43,239 bases of DNA from Proteobacteria bacterium ST_bin11 (GCA_002083615.1 MSXO01000007.1:1-43239); one strand, 5' to 3'. Positions 34,268 to 42,692 are shown, counted from the first letter of the stretch. Numbers and translations are program-made. Notes: generated from the letters alone by a model not told the origin.

Positions 34268-34301
34268 CTCCTAATCTGACAATTTTTTGTCTTATTAGGA
34301 G
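34268..34301 (-). promoter_or_regulatory. Hairpin enclosing the flgG ribosome binding site
   Basis: Read on the minus strand, CTCCTAAT pairs with ATTAGGAG (8 bp). After a 2x2 internal loop, GACAA pairs with TTGTC (5 bp) over an AAAA loop. The right arm contains the only good ribosome binding site of flgG, six bases before its ATG. It could lower flgG translation unless ribosomes from flgF or a factor open it. No T-run makes it a terminator. Confidence 0.6.
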
Positions 34302-34312
34302 TAAAGCAGGAA

Positions 34313-35056
34313 CTATGCCACTTGCATCAACTTGGCGCTGGCACCCGATGTGTCGTCGATATTTTTCATTACTTTGGATTGTAATTCGAAATTTCTGGAT
34401 AGCTCTATCATTTCCACCATTGCCGCCAAAGCATTGACGTTGCTGGACTCAAGAGAGCCTTGAACCAGGGTGATATTGGCGTCCGCCGGTATCGCGCCGG
34501 CTTGCTTGGCATGCATCAATCCATCTTCGCGCTTTTCCAAATTAGCCGGATCGGGGTTGACCAGTTTGATTCGCTCGACAACGACGCTGTTGGTAGCGTT
34601 GAGGCCTTGTGGGACGACAGTGATGGTCCCGTCGGTACCGATTTCCATTTTTTGGGCGGGCGGAATAGTGATAGGTTCACCACCTTCACCCAACACCGAC
34701 AGTCCGGCACCGTTCTGTAATAGGCCTTCTGGGGTGATGCGCAAGTCACCAGCACGCGTGTAAGCTTCCTGCCCATCACTATTACGGACCGCGATCCAGC
34801 CTTGGCCATTGATCGCGACATCCAAATCGCGACCCGTGGTGTTAATGCTGCCGTTCGACATATTGGTGCCTGGCCGCTCGGTCATAGAATAGACCCGCGA
34901 AGGATAGCCGGGGCCGAAAGCCGGCATTGCGCGAAATTGCTCGAAATCCGCTTTGAAGCCGGTGGTCTGAGCGTTCGCCAGATTGTTAGCATTGGCACCT
35001 TGTGCCAGCAAGGTCTGCTTGGCACCGTTCATCGCAATGTAAAGGCTACGGTCCAT
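34313..35056 (-). CDS. flgF: Flagellar proximal rod protein FlgF
   Basis: Proximal rod subunit. The 247-residue protein starts MDRSLYIAMNGAKQTLLAQG and NLANAQTTGFKADF, has the FlgF-type SINTTGRDLDVAINGQGWIAV and ends SSNVNALAAMVEMIELSRNFE. Length and order (between flgE and flgG) are standard. It begins 16 bases past flgE. Confidence 0.96.
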   Translation of the reverse strand: MDRSLYIAMNGAKQTLLAQGANANNLANAQTTGFKADFEQFRAMPAFGPGYPSRVYSMTERPGTNMSNGSINTTGRDLDVAINGQGWIAVRNSDGQEAYTRAGDLRITPEGLLQNGAGLSVLGEGGEPITIPPAQKMEIGTDGTITVVPQGLNATNSVVVERIKLVNPDPANLEKREDGLMHAKQAGAIPADANITLVQGSLESSNVNALAAMVEMIELSRNFELQSKVMKNIDDTSGASAKLMQVA

Positions 35057-35072
35057 GGCGGTCCCCTATTAT

Positions 35073-36398
35073 TTACCGAATTTGCAGAATGGTTTGCATG
35101 ATACTGTTTTCAGTGGTGATGGTCTGGGCATTGGCCTGGTAATGCTGTTGAGCAACGATTAGGTTCACTAATTGGGCGGATAAGTCTACGTTTGAACTTT
35201 CCAATGCGCCGGCTTGAATCGAGCCAAAGTTGTTTGCGCCCGCTTGTCCAGGAATCGGTTCGCCGGAATTGGCGCTTTGTCCCCAAGCGGTGTCACCCAA
35301 TTTGGCCAAGCCGTTGTTATTCGCAAAGCGGGTTAATGCCACTTTACCCATGGTTTGCGACCCGCCGTTACTAAAGCGGGCGAAAATCACCCCTTCGTCA
35401 TCAATATCAATTCCTGTCAATCGTCCCGCTGGTAAACCATTCTGAGTCATGCCATTGACGCTGAATTTTTGCTGAACCTGGGTGGTACCGAAGTAATTCA
35501 TACTGTTGATATTAATATCTGCGGCACCAGTTGGCGGCGTAATGACATAACTGGCTAACGAAAACTTCCCATCTAGCGGAGTGATCAGCTTACCGCCCGA
35601 ATCGAAAGTCAGTTTCGCGGATTCGGGGGTAGTTCCTCCGAGCTGTCCTGACGTCACAGGCACCGCCGTTCTTGTTCCTGGCGTCGCAGGCTCGCTCATA
35701 TAATGATATACCAGCCATTCCGATGTTCCGGTTAATGGCGCGCTGGACGGATCCAGTTTGACAAAATAGGTAGTTAAAATATGCGGAGAACCGAGAGTAT
35801 CGTAAACCGTTGTCGAGGTCTGCGAGTTGTAGGTATTGCTGTCCTCTGGATCGAATGTTAGCGTTCCTGGGGTAATACTGTCTTGAGCATCCAGATTTAA
35901 CTGAATTCTCACCGTATCGGTGGCGGAAGGTAGACCGGTCAGTGTATTGATTTGCACTGGTGTGGTGACGCCTGTGCTAAATCCATCCTCAACCTTGGTG
36001 GTGTTTGGGGCATACACTAATAACGCTTTACCCTGATTGTTAACCAAATAGCCATCCTTGTTTAATTTAAATTCTCCTGAACGGGTATAGGATAAATCGT
36101 TAGCTTCTGTTGGGCTTTTTGCCATCGTGAAGAAGCCCTCACCACTGATTGCCAAATCCAGATTATTGTCAGTGAATTGTAAATTGCCTTGATTGAACTG
36201 TTGTGCAACATTGGCTACTTTGACCCCGGCGCCAGGTGTGGTATTGCTAACGCCCCCCAAACTAGAGGCGTAGACATCGGCAAACTCCGATCGCGACTTT
36301 TTAAAACCAATGGTATTGGAATTAGCGATGTTGTTTCCGGTCACTGCCAGATTATTGGAAGCGGCATTGAGACCGCTTAATGCTGTGGTAAATGGCAT
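35073..36398 (-). CDS. flgE: Flagellar hook protein FlgE
   Basis: Main hook subunit, exported and polymerised under the FlgD cap. The 441-residue protein opens with FTTALSGLNAASNNLAVTGN and NIANSNTIGFKKSRSEF. It carries NLDLAISGEGFF and ends with the conserved SSNVDLSAQLVNLIVAQQHY segment. The variable exposed domain lies about 150-300. It is 11 bases after flgD. Confidence 0.97.
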   Translation of the reverse strand: MPFTTALSGLNAASNNLAVTGNNIANSNTIGFKKSRSEFADVYASSLGGVSNTTPGAGVKVANVAQQFNQGNLQFTDNNLDLAISGEGFFTMAKSPTEANDLSYTRSGEFKLNKDGYLVNNQGKALLVYAPNTTKVEDGFSTGVTTPVQINTLTGLPSATDTVRIQLNLDAQDSITPGTLTFDPEDSNTYNSQTSTTVYDTLGSPHILTTYFVKLDPSSAPLTGTSEWLVYHYMSEPATPGTRTAVPVTSGQLGGTTPESAKLTFDSGGKLITPLDGKFSLASYVITPPTGAADININSMNYFGTTQVQQKFSVNGMTQNGLPAGRLTGIDIDDEGVIFARFSNGGSQTMGKVALTRFANNNGLAKLGDTAWGQSANSGEPIPGQAGANNFGSIQAGALESSNVDLSAQLVNLIVAQQHYQANAQTITTENSIMQTILQIR

Positions 36399-36409
36399 GG
36401 TGACTTCTC

Positions 36410-37090
36410 CTACAAGATTTGTTTAATTTGACTGAATTTTACGGTGCCGACGCCATCGAGATTGACTTGCAAACCGCCACTGCCGCCACCCATGGTCACG
36501 CTTTTCACCAGCGATTTGATATTGGTGGCTAAGACCGTGTTGACGCCGTCAATTTGGGCTTCAGCTTGAATTTTGTAGACGCCCGGATCGGCTAGCTGCT
36601 TGCTGCTATCCTTGCCGTCCCATTCAAAGGTAGTGGTGCCGACCGCTTGTGCGCCCATATCGATTTCTCTAACGATGGCGCCGGTCTGCGGGTTAATTAT
36701 TTTCACGCTGACATTCGGGGAGCTACTGGGCATTTCGAAATCACCCGAGACGCTACCGCCGGCGCCAAGCAACGCTTCCCTAGCAGGAGCTGAAACGTGG
36801 CGACCAACCAAACCGGCAGCTTGCAGAGCTTGGTCCGAGCTGAGAGAGCTGGCAAAATCCTTAAATGAAGCCTGTAGATCCTGAATACCGGATACCGTGC
36901 TGAATTGGGCCATCTGACCCAGAAACTCGCCGTTATCCATGGGTTTCATCGGGTCCTGATGCGTCATTTGGGTGGTCAGTAGTTTCAGAAACTGATCTTG
37001 CCCCAAGGTTTGTTTTTGCACGCCTTTTGCCGTGCTGGAACCGGTAGTGGCAAGGCCGAGGCTGTTAAATGTATCTATTGCGTTGGTCAT
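36410..37090 (-). CDS. flgD: Flagellar hook-capping protein FlgD
   Basis: Hook scaffold removed when the hook is complete. The N-terminus has the FlgD signature GQDQFLKLLTTQMTHQDPMK and MAQFSTVSGIQ. The C-terminal part has tudor/FnIII-like folds with GTTTFEWDGKDSSKQLADPG. The 226-residue length is normal. It starts seven bases after flgC. Confidence 0.96.
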   Translation of the reverse strand: MTNAIDTFNSLGLATTGSSTAKGVQKQTLGQDQFLKLLTTQMTHQDPMKPMDNGEFLGQMAQFSTVSGIQDLQASFKDFASSLSSDQALQAAGLVGRHVSAPAREALLGAGGSVSGDFEMPSSSPNVSVKIINPQTGAIVREIDMGAQAVGTTTFEWDGKDSSKQLADPGVYKIQAEAQIDGVNTVLATNIKSLVKSVTMGGGSGGLQVNLDGVGTVKFSQIKQIL

Positions 37091-37097
37091 AAATGCC

Positions 37098-37514
37098 TCA
37101 CTGTCCCATTTTTAGGGTTTGCAGAATCAGGTTTTTAGCGGTGTTCAACACCTCGACATTGTTCTCGTAGGAACGGGAAGCGGACATCATATTGGCCATT
37201 TCTTCCACGGTGTTGACGTTGGATTTGTAAATGTATCCAGTGGCGTCCGCCAGCGGATGATTGGGGGCGTACTCCATTACCGGCGGCGCCTGGTTTTCGA
37301 CGACACCCAGCACATTGACGCCACTGGTGGTGCTGTTCTTATCCATCGCATTTTTCAGCTCGGCGGCGAATACCGGTTGACGGGATTTATAGACCTGGTC
37401 GATGCTGCTGCTGACGCTGCTGGCATTGGAAATATTACTGGCTACCAGATTCAGTCTCAGATTTTGCGCGTTCATGCCGCTGCCGGCGACGTCGAAGATA
37501 CGAAATGAAGACAT
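37098..37514 (-). CDS. flgC: Flagellar basal-body rod protein FlgC
   Basis: Proximal rod subunit of 138 residues. MSSFRIFDVAGSGMNAQNLR and NLVASNISNASS form the rod-protein N-terminus. The C-terminus NVNTVEEMANMMSASRSYEN is diagnostic of FlgC. It starts two bases after the flgB stop and is likely translated with it. Confidence 0.97.
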   Translation of the reverse strand: MSSFRIFDVAGSGMNAQNLRLNLVASNISNASSVSSSIDQVYKSRQPVFAAELKNAMDKNSTTSGVNVLGVVENQAPPVMEYAPNHPLADATGYIYKSNVNTVEEMANMMSASRSYENNVEVLNTAKNLILQTLKMGQ

Positions 37515-37516
37515 GG

Positions 37517-37912
37517 TTATTCTCCTTTAATGGCCGACATCAGGCCGGAAAACTTGTTGTTGATAAAGCGCAAGCTGGCTTCATACTGCACGGCGTTTTC
37601 CGCGTATTTGGCTTGTTCGATGTGCGATTCGACAGTGTTGCCGTCTAGCGAGGCTTGTTGTGGATTGCGATACAGCAGGTCGGCGCCGAGTACATTATTG
37701 TGACTGGGCAGATGGCCTTGCTGACTGCGTTTCAGTTCTGAGCCATCTCCTGCCAGGGCTTGTTGAAACACCGATTTGAAGTCCAGATCGCGCGCTTTGT
37801 AATCGGGCGTGTCGGCATTGGCCAGATTTGAAGCCAGAATCTCGCTGCGCTTTTCGCGCAACGCTAACGCTTGCGGATGTAGGCCCAGGGCCCGATCAAA
37901 GTTAATAGCCAT
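37517..37912 (-). CDS. flgB: Flagellar basal-body rod protein FlgB
   Basis: Proximal rod subunit and first gene of the flgBCDEFGHIJKL operon. From ATG 37912 the protein is 131 residues, with LGLHPQALALREKRSEILAS and NLANADTPDYKARD. AAGGTGG precedes this ATG. An in-frame ATG at 37960 falls within a sigma-54-type promoter, so the shorter form is right. The C-terminal QYEASLRFINNKFSGLMSAI is family-like. Confidence 0.96.
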   Translation of the reverse strand: MAINFDRALGLHPQALALREKRSEILASNLANADTPDYKARDLDFKSVFQQALAGDGSELKRSQQGHLPSHNNVLGADLLYRNPQQASLDGNTVESHIEQAKYAENAVQYEASLRFINNKFSGLMSAIKGE

Positions 37913-37943
37913 AATTGCCACCTTTTGGTTTTTTAAACCTAAA

Positions 37944-37959
37944 AGCAGTAAATGTGCCA
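37944..37959 (-). promoter_or_regulatory. Sigma-54-type promoter of the flgB operon
   Basis: On the minus strand, TGGCACATTTACTGCT has the GG and GC dinucleotides separated by exactly ten bases and matches the -24/-12 consensus TGGCAC-N5-TTGC at all but one fixed base. Transcription would start about 20 bases before the flgB ATG. This implies an RpoN-dependent activator of the FleQ/FlrC type, not seen in the window. Confidence 0.82.
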
Positions 37960-38090
37960 TAAATAAAATATGCTTTTATTTCATTTGTATAACGATTTTT
38001 ATAACTGGCGTAAGCGTCAAAAAACAGTGCGTCAGGCGGGGCGGCAAAATGCTGCCGCTTGCTTACGTCGTCAATAAACTGACGAGCAGG

Positions 38091-38957
38091 TCAACCGACT
38101 TTTTTGAAGTAGCTAGTTAAGCCGGAGCGGACCAATTCAAAGCTGTCCAAACCTATCGGCATCGCTTCCGTACTACTAAGAAACAGATAGCCGCCCGGCT
38201 CCAAGCTGTCGGCCATGCGGGAAAGTATGTCCCGCTTGACTTGATCGGAGAAATAGATCAGCACGTTACGACAGAAGATCAGGTCAAAACGCCCCAGTGC
38301 CGTGAATGATTTGAGTAGATTGAATTGTTGAAATCGCACAAGCTGACTGACTTCCGGACTAAGCAAATAGCCGTCGTAATTTTTTTGGAAGTACCGGGCT
38401 TTTGCCGCACTATCCATACCACGCGACAATGCGGCTTCCGAATATACCGCTTTTTTGGCTTCTTCGAGAATGGCTTCAGAGATGTCTGTACCAATAATTT
38501 GTACAGAGCGGGATTTTGCGCTGGCTCTAATTGCTTCAAGTGCGCAAATACCTATCGAATAGGGTTCCTGACCGGATGAGCAGGCTGCCGACAAAACTCT
38601 GACGTTGCCATTCTTACTGCTTAACAAGTCCGGTAAGACCTTATCCTTCAGTTCGACGAATTGCCTTTCGTCGCGAAACCAGAAAGTTTCGTTGGTAGTC
38701 ATCGCGTCTACCACCGCGCTTTTTAATTTTTGCGCGGAAAACGAGGCAGAACTGAGTCCGCTGGCCAAGTCAGCGAAGCTTGAAAATTCAAATTTGCCAA
38801 TCAACGGCAATAGCCTGCTTTTTACTAGATATTGCTTGCTATCACCCAACTCAATGCCGCAATTTTGGCTAAGGAATTGCTGTATTGCTTGATAATCCGC
38901 GGCGGAAATATCGACAACTTTAGCTGCCGGACTGACCGGTTCAGCCTGTTTCAACAT
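38091..38957 (-). CDS. cheR: Chemotaxis protein methyltransferase CheR
   Basis: SAM-dependent enzyme that methylates glutamates of chemoreceptors. The 288-residue protein has the CheR N-terminal helical domain and the TTNETFWFRDERQF segment. SAM motif I is RVLSAACSSGQEPYSIG and DLIFCRNVLIYF is also typical. The ending has no pentapeptide-binding oddity or TPR extension. It lies 35 bases downstream of cheV and upstream of the flgB promoter, the cheV-cheR pair found beside flgA in Pseudomonas and Vibrio. Confidence 0.96.
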   Translation of the reverse strand: MLKQAEPVSPAAKVVDISAADYQAIQQFLSQNCGIELGDSKQYLVKSRLLPLIGKFEFSSFADLASGLSSASFSAQKLKSAVVDAMTTNETFWFRDERQFVELKDKVLPDLLSSKNGNVRVLSAACSSGQEPYSIGICALEAIRASAKSRSVQIIGTDISEAILEEAKKAVYSEAALSRGMDSAAKARYFQKNYDGYLLSPEVSQLVRFQQFNLLKSFTALGRFDLIFCRNVLIYFSDQVKRDILSRMADSLEPGGYLFLSSTEAMPIGLDSFELVRSGLTSYFKKVG

Positions 38958-38992
38958 TTCTGGTTTTGGTACGGGCGGTTGGTATGCGTCGA

Positions 38993-39925
38993 TCAGGAAT
39001 GGGCCGCATGATAAAGTTTGAGCTGATGCTGGATCGAATTCATCAACGAGTCGGGGTCAAACTTAGCCAGAAACTCGTTAGCGCCAACTTTTTGGACCAT
39101 TGAAGTATTGAACACACCACTTAACGAGGTATGCAAAATCAAATAGATTTTCTTCATATTGGGGTCTGCCTTGATTTTTGTGGCGAGTGTGTAGCCATCC
39201 ATGCGCGGCATTTCTACATCAGAAATAATCATCGAGTATTTGTCCTGAATCTCGATACCTTCCGATACCAGTGCGCTTAAATGATCCCAGGCTTCTTGAC
39301 CGTCTTTTAGTAGCGTGCACTCGATGCCTATCTGTTGGCAAACGCGTTTTACTTGGTTCCTGGCTACCGATGAATCATCCACCACAAGGATATGATCGTT
39401 TTTGCTGGTTACTTCCATGTCTATGACTTCCGCAGATGCTTCTTCGCGACCGCCTATAACCTCCTTCATCACTTTTTCAACGTCGATCACTTCGATCAAC
39501 TCACCGTCGATTTCAGTCACTGCGGTTAGATAGCTTTCTTTACCTGTGCCGGTGGGGGGGGCTTTTACTTGTTCCCAACCGATGTTGATGATGCGATCGA
39601 CTGATCCGACCAGGAAGCCTTGAATGGAGCGATTGTATTCGGTAACGATTACGTAACAACCGGCGTCACGCACCAACTGCCGCATGCCTATGGCCATCGA
39701 CAAATCGAGCACTGGAATGGTCTTGCCACGCAGGTGAGCAACCCCGCAAATCACAGAATGCGAATTGGGAATTTGAGTTAGAGGAGGACATTGAATCACT
39801 TCCTGAACTTTGAAAACATTAATCCCAAATCTTTGTTTACTAACAAGTTTAAACAACAAGAGCTCGAACCTATTGTGCCCCGCCAGTTTAGTACGCTGAT
39901 CGACTCCGTCTAAGACTCCGGCCAT
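38993..39925 (-). CDS. cheV: Chemotaxis coupling protein CheV
   Basis: Adaptor linking receptors to CheA, with phosphorylation-controlled output. The 310-residue protein has an N-terminal CheW-like domain (about 15-165; GINVFKVQEVIQCP, GVAHLRGKTIPVLDL). A receiver domain (about 182-305) has VVDDSS and the phospho-acceptor Asp in MIISDVEMPRMDG. The ribosome binding site AGGGGG stands five bases before the ATG. It is divergent from flgA; a TATAAT at 39953-39958 on the minus strand may be its -10 box. Confidence 0.96.
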   Translation of the reverse strand: MAGVLDGVDQRTKLAGHNRFELLLFKLVSKQRFGINVFKVQEVIQCPPLTQIPNSHSVICGVAHLRGKTIPVLDLSMAIGMRQLVRDAGCYVIVTEYNRSIQGFLVGSVDRIINIGWEQVKAPPTGTGKESYLTAVTEIDGELIEVIDVEKVMKEVIGGREEASAEVIDMEVTSKNDHILVVDDSSVARNQVKRVCQQIGIECTLLKDGQEAWDHLSALVSEGIEIQDKYSMIISDVEMPRMDGYTLATKIKADPNMKKIYLILHTSLSGVFNTSMVQKVGANEFLAKFDPDSLMNSIQHQLKLYHAAHS

Positions 39926-39991
39926 AAAACCCCCTGAAATACGCTGCTTGCAATTATAGACACTTTGCTTTTTTTTACTTTATAAAATTAC

Positions 39992-40007
39992 TGGTATGTT
40001 TTGTGCT
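39992..40007 (+). promoter_or_regulatory. Sigma-54-type promoter of flgA
   Basis: TGGTATGTTTTGTGCT carries GG and GC with ten bases between them, the invariant core of sigma-54 promoters, though the rest of the -24 box is imperfect. The predicted start (about 40018) lies before ATG 40032, so the in-frame ATG at 39996 would be upstream of the transcript. Confidence 0.6.
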
Positions 40008-40031
40008 TTGTTCATCGTAATAGTCAAAAAT

Positions 40032-40733
40032 ATGGCGACTGCAATGACGATCAAAAATTTAGGAGTGATTCTGCTATTTGTCTCGGAAACAGCATTAGCA
40101 GGACCAATGCAATCGGTGCCGTTCATTCAGGATGCGGTTAACGGATACATAAATGCCAATCTGGCGCCGGACGGCCACTATGAAATTGGCGGCGCGCGAA
40201 TAGATCCGCGCTTGCAATTGCCGCAATGCGAACAGCCACTGCAAGTATTTATTCAATCTGGAGAATTAAAGCCCGGTAGGAATACTTTGGGGGTGCGCTG
40301 CAACGCCGAAAAGGGCTGGACGATTTACAGCATAGTGTCGATAAAATCGTTTAAAAACGTTCTAGTCCTGAATCGATCTTTGCAGCGCAGCGATGTGATT
40401 CGTGCCGAGTATCTGAACGCGGAAAGTCGCGATATCGGCCTGTTGCAACAAGGGTATATGACTGAGTTGGATGACGTTGTCGATAAGCAGGCTGTGCGAA
40501 ATATTCCCGCCGGCAGCGTGTTAAGCAAACTACATATTACCGAGTTGACTTTGGTCAAACGCGGCGAAAGGGTAAATATTCAATCAGGCAAGGCCGGGGT
40601 ACTAATTAGCGCGACGGGCACTGCGATGGCGGATGGCGCCAAAGGTCAGAAGATCAATGTAAAAAACCTGTCTTCGCAACGAGTAATTCAGGCTACCGTG
40701 GTCGATTCCGGTCAAGTGTCAGTTTATTTTTGA
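40032..40733 (+). CDS. flgA: Flagellar P-ring assembly chaperone FlgA
   Basis: Periplasmic chaperone needed for P-ring formation. From ATG 40032 the protein is 233 residues with a signal peptide ending ETALA. The C-terminal SAF-like region (about 110-233) contains LNRSLQRSDVIRAEYL, IPAGSVLSK and GQKINVKNLSSQRVIQATV. ATG 40044 is an alternative; ATG 39996 is disfavoured by the promoter. It heads flgA-flgM-flgN-pilZ, divergent from cheV. Confidence 0.93.
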   Translation: MATAMTIKNLGVILLFVSETALAGPMQSVPFIQDAVNGYINANLAPDGHYEIGGARIDPRLQLPQCEQPLQVFIQSGELKPGRNTLGVRCNAEKGWTIYSIVSIKSFKNVLVLNRSLQRSDVIRAEYLNAESRDIGLLQQGYMTELDDVVDKQAVRNIPAGSVLSKLHITELTLVKRGERVNIQSGKAGVLISATGTAMADGAKGQKINVKNLSSQRVIQATVVDSGQVSVYF

Positions 40734-40741
40734 CAAAGCAT

Positions 40742-40768
40742 TAAAGGAATTTATGATGATGCCGCTAA
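40742..40768 (+). promoter_or_regulatory. Sigma-28 (FliA)-type promoter of flgM
   Basis: TAAA, exactly 15 bases, then GCCGCTAA: this differs from the flagellar sigma-28 consensus TAAA-N15-GCCGATAA at one base. It begins nine bases after the flgA stop and about 60 bases before the flgM ATG. Confidence 0.82.
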
Positions 40769-40802
40769 ATGCTACAGATAAAACTAATTCAGGAATTCCG
40801 TC

Positions 40803-41108
40803 ATGGCTATCAACCCTATCACCAGCAAATCTGTTAGCACACCGCTACCGGCAAAATCAGCGGTTAAGGACTCAGCCGAACTTAAAGAGAAACCCGTCAA
40901 TGGTGCCTCTACTGACACTATCAACCTTACCACGACCGCCCAGGACATTAAATCGGCAACAGCGTCAAGCGCTGCCGCCCCCGTGGTGAACGAAGACCGT
41001 GTAGCGGCCATAAAAGCCGCTGTGCAGGACGGCAGCTATCAAGTTAACGCCGAGCGCGTTGCGGAGAAAATGCTGCAATTTGAAGGTCAACTAACCAACA
41101 GCACATGA
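40803..41108 (+). CDS. flgM: Anti-sigma-28 factor FlgM
   Basis: Small protein that binds FliA and holds off late flagellar genes until it is exported through the finished hook. The 101-residue protein has a low-complexity flexible N-terminus. The C-terminal sigma-binding helices are recognisable: VNEDRVAAIKAAVQDGSYQV and NAERVAEKMLQFE. A sigma-28-type promoter directly upstream gives the usual feedback loop. The ribosome binding site is AGGA. Confidence 0.95.
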   Translation: MAINPITSKSVSTPLPAKSAVKDSAELKEKPVNGASTDTINLTTTAQDIKSATASSAAAPVVNEDRVAAIKAAVQDGSYQVNAERVAEKMLQFEGQLTNST

Positions 41109-41112
41109 CGTC

Positions 41113-41607
41113 ATGATAGAGAAAACTTACCAAATCACTGAGAAGCTATTAAGCAACGGTTTAAAATCCACGCAAAGTCTGCTTGAACTGCTAAATGCAG
41201 AAGCGGCAAACCTGAAGCAAAAAGCCGATGCAGACGCCATTTCGGCACTCGCTTCGCATAAAAAGGATCTAGTTGCCCAACTTGAGCAATTTACCAAGCA
41301 ACTAGGTCAAGTGCTGGCCACCGAACAATTGGTGGTCAGTAACGATGGCATCAAAGCCTATCTTGTCAAAGCCAAAGCTGCCGGCATCAATATTTCGGAG
41401 TCCTGGAACTACTGGAATCACATCGCTAGACTCTCCCAAACCTGTCGCACAATTAACGAACAAAACGGTGCCAGCATCGCGTTATTGAGTCGACACACGC
41501 AAAGATCGCTACAAATCTTGAGAGGCAAGTCACCGTTAGCCGCCACCTACGGGCCAGATGGCGTTACTCGCAACGAGCTGTTTTCGCATACATTAATTTC
41601 AGTGTAG
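41113..41607 (+). CDS. flgN: Flagellar export chaperone FlgN
   Basis: Cytoplasmic chaperone for FlgK and FlgL. The 164-residue protein is mostly helical, with coiled-coil character (LLELLNAEAANLKQKADADA). The C-terminal segment NYWNHIARLSQTCRTINEQN and a YGPDG near the end are typical of the family. It starts four bases after flgM. Assignment rests on these features plus position. Confidence 0.9.
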   Translation: MIEKTYQITEKLLSNGLKSTQSLLELLNAEAANLKQKADADAISALASHKKDLVAQLEQFTKQLGQVLATEQLVVSNDGIKAYLVKAKAAGINISESWNYWNHIARLSQTCRTINEQNGASIALLSRHTQRSLQILRGKSPLAATYGPDGVTRNELFSHTLISV

Positions 41608-41640
41608 ACTGAGCGACGAATAACCAGACAGGTCGCTTAT

Positions 41641-42420
41641 ATGCTGCGAAAACTGAAGCATTTATTTTCAAAACCGTTATCGACTGAGTCCGCTCAAGAT
41701 GACGATGACGAACTGTTAAGTTTTGAGAATCCCAACTTTATTACCGATCCAGACAGGATTTCGAAATTATTGGGCGAAATTGAAAACAGTTCCCCGCTAT
41801 GTACCGTTCAGACTGAGGGCGAGGATTTTAGCTCCTCGATACTCGCAGTCAAACTCGATAAAAAAGTTATAATTCTTGACGAATTAATGCCTAAACACGG
41901 CAACGATTTTTTGTTGATCAATCGCTCCTTGAAACTCTCTACCTTTCACAAAGGCATCCATTTATCGTTCAATCTGACGGGTATCGAAATCGGTCATTCA
42001 CGAGGGATCAATTACTACAAAGCGCCGTTTCCCGAACGGGTATTTTATCCTCAGCGGCGGCGTACTCCGCGATTGGAAATAAGCAGCATTGATATTCCGT
42101 TTTCAGGGGTTGTGCAACGCACCGGCATTTCGGTCGGAGGCAGTCTGTTCGATTTATCCAGAGGCGGAGCGGGGATTACCGTACCCATTAATAGAGCACG
42201 TGTTCAGCGTGGCGATATCGTCAAGAATTGTCAAATCACCTTCGAAGATTATGTTATGGATTTCGATTTGTCTGTGCGGTTTGTGAAGCCGGTTTCGGCG
42301 GCATCGGCCAAAGTGCAAATCGGCGGACTATTCGAAAATCTGTCTTCAAAAAGTCAATCCAAGCTGTCTTATTTCATCACATCGCTTGAGCGCGTAGAGA
42401 TTAGAAAACAAAAAGCTTAG
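41641..42420 (+). CDS. PilZ-domain flagellar brake protein (YcgR-like)
   Basis: Probable c-di-GMP effector acting on the flagellar motor. The 259-residue protein has an N-terminal YcgR-like domain (about 38-130). The C-terminal PilZ domain has R140-x3-R144 (QRRRTPR) and DLSRGG (171-176), which is the D/NxSxxG motif, so ligand binding is expected. It follows flgN by 33 bases, an arrangement also known in Pseudomonas. It would link c-di-GMP level to swimming. Confidence 0.9.
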   Translation: MLRKLKHLFSKPLSTESAQDDDDELLSFENPNFITDPDRISKLLGEIENSSPLCTVQTEGEDFSSSILAVKLDKKVIILDELMPKHGNDFLLINRSLKLSTFHKGIHLSFNLTGIEIGHSRGINYYKAPFPERVFYPQRRRTPRLEISSIDIPFSGVVQRTGISVGGSLFDLSRGGAGITVPINRARVQRGDIVKNCQITFEDYVMDFDLSVRFVKPVSAASAKVQIGGLFENLSSKSQSKLSYFITSLERVEIRKQKA

Positions 42421-42452
42421 CGTTTTGCCCTGTGTTAAAATTTCAACTTAAG

Positions 42453-42529
42453 GTCCCGGTAGCTCAGTAGGATAGAGCGGTCCCCTCCTAAGGGACAGGT
42501 CGGACGTTCGAATCGTCTCCGGGACGCCA
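42453..42529 (+). tRNA. tRNA-Arg (anticodon CCT)
   Basis: A complete cloverleaf of 77 bases. The acceptor stem is GTCCCGG/CCGGGAC, the D arm GCTC...GAGC and the anticodon stem GTCCC/GGGAC with loop CTCCTAA. The T arm GGACG-TTCGAAT-CGTCT has one G-T pair. CCA is encoded. The CCT anticodon reads AGG arginine codons. tRNA genes of this type are frequent integration targets. Confidence 0.95.
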
Positions 42530-42578
42530 TATAAATCAATTGCTTAGGCTGATTTTATAGACCTTGAAAAATTGCCAA

Positions 42579-42692
42579 GGGGCACTCATGGGGCACCTGT
42601 GAAAAAGCCAAAAAACAAACGACAAAAGACTGGCACTCGTAGCGCGAAGGCCGTAGGTTACATTCCTATTGCCGGCACCATTTAAATCAATT
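42579..42692. other. Possible relic of an integrated element: tRNA 3'-half fragment and att-like repeat
   Basis: At 42653-42680 a T-arm (GTAGG/CCTAT, loop TTACATT), acceptor strand TGCCGGC and ACCA form a tRNA 3' half with no 5' half. Its end plus flank (CACCATTTAAATCAATT, 42676-42692) nearly repeats the end plus flank of tRNA-Arg (CGCCATATAAATCAATT, 42525-42541), differing at 2 of 17 bases. Two GGGGCAC boxes 11 bases apart (42579-42585, 42590-42596) lie between and resemble integrase arm sites. No integrase gene is seen. Confidence 0.4.

Noticed and set aside
39958..39985. Sigma-28-type promoter for cheV on the minus strand (TAAA ... GTCTATAA)
   Set aside because: The spacing is 17 rather than 15 bases and the -10 box matches only 6 of 8; a sigma-70 TATAAT is as likely.
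40753..40989. 78-codon plus-strand ORF overlapping the flgM start
   Set aside because: It is in another frame over flgM, begins inside the sigma-28-type promoter and shows no family resemblance.
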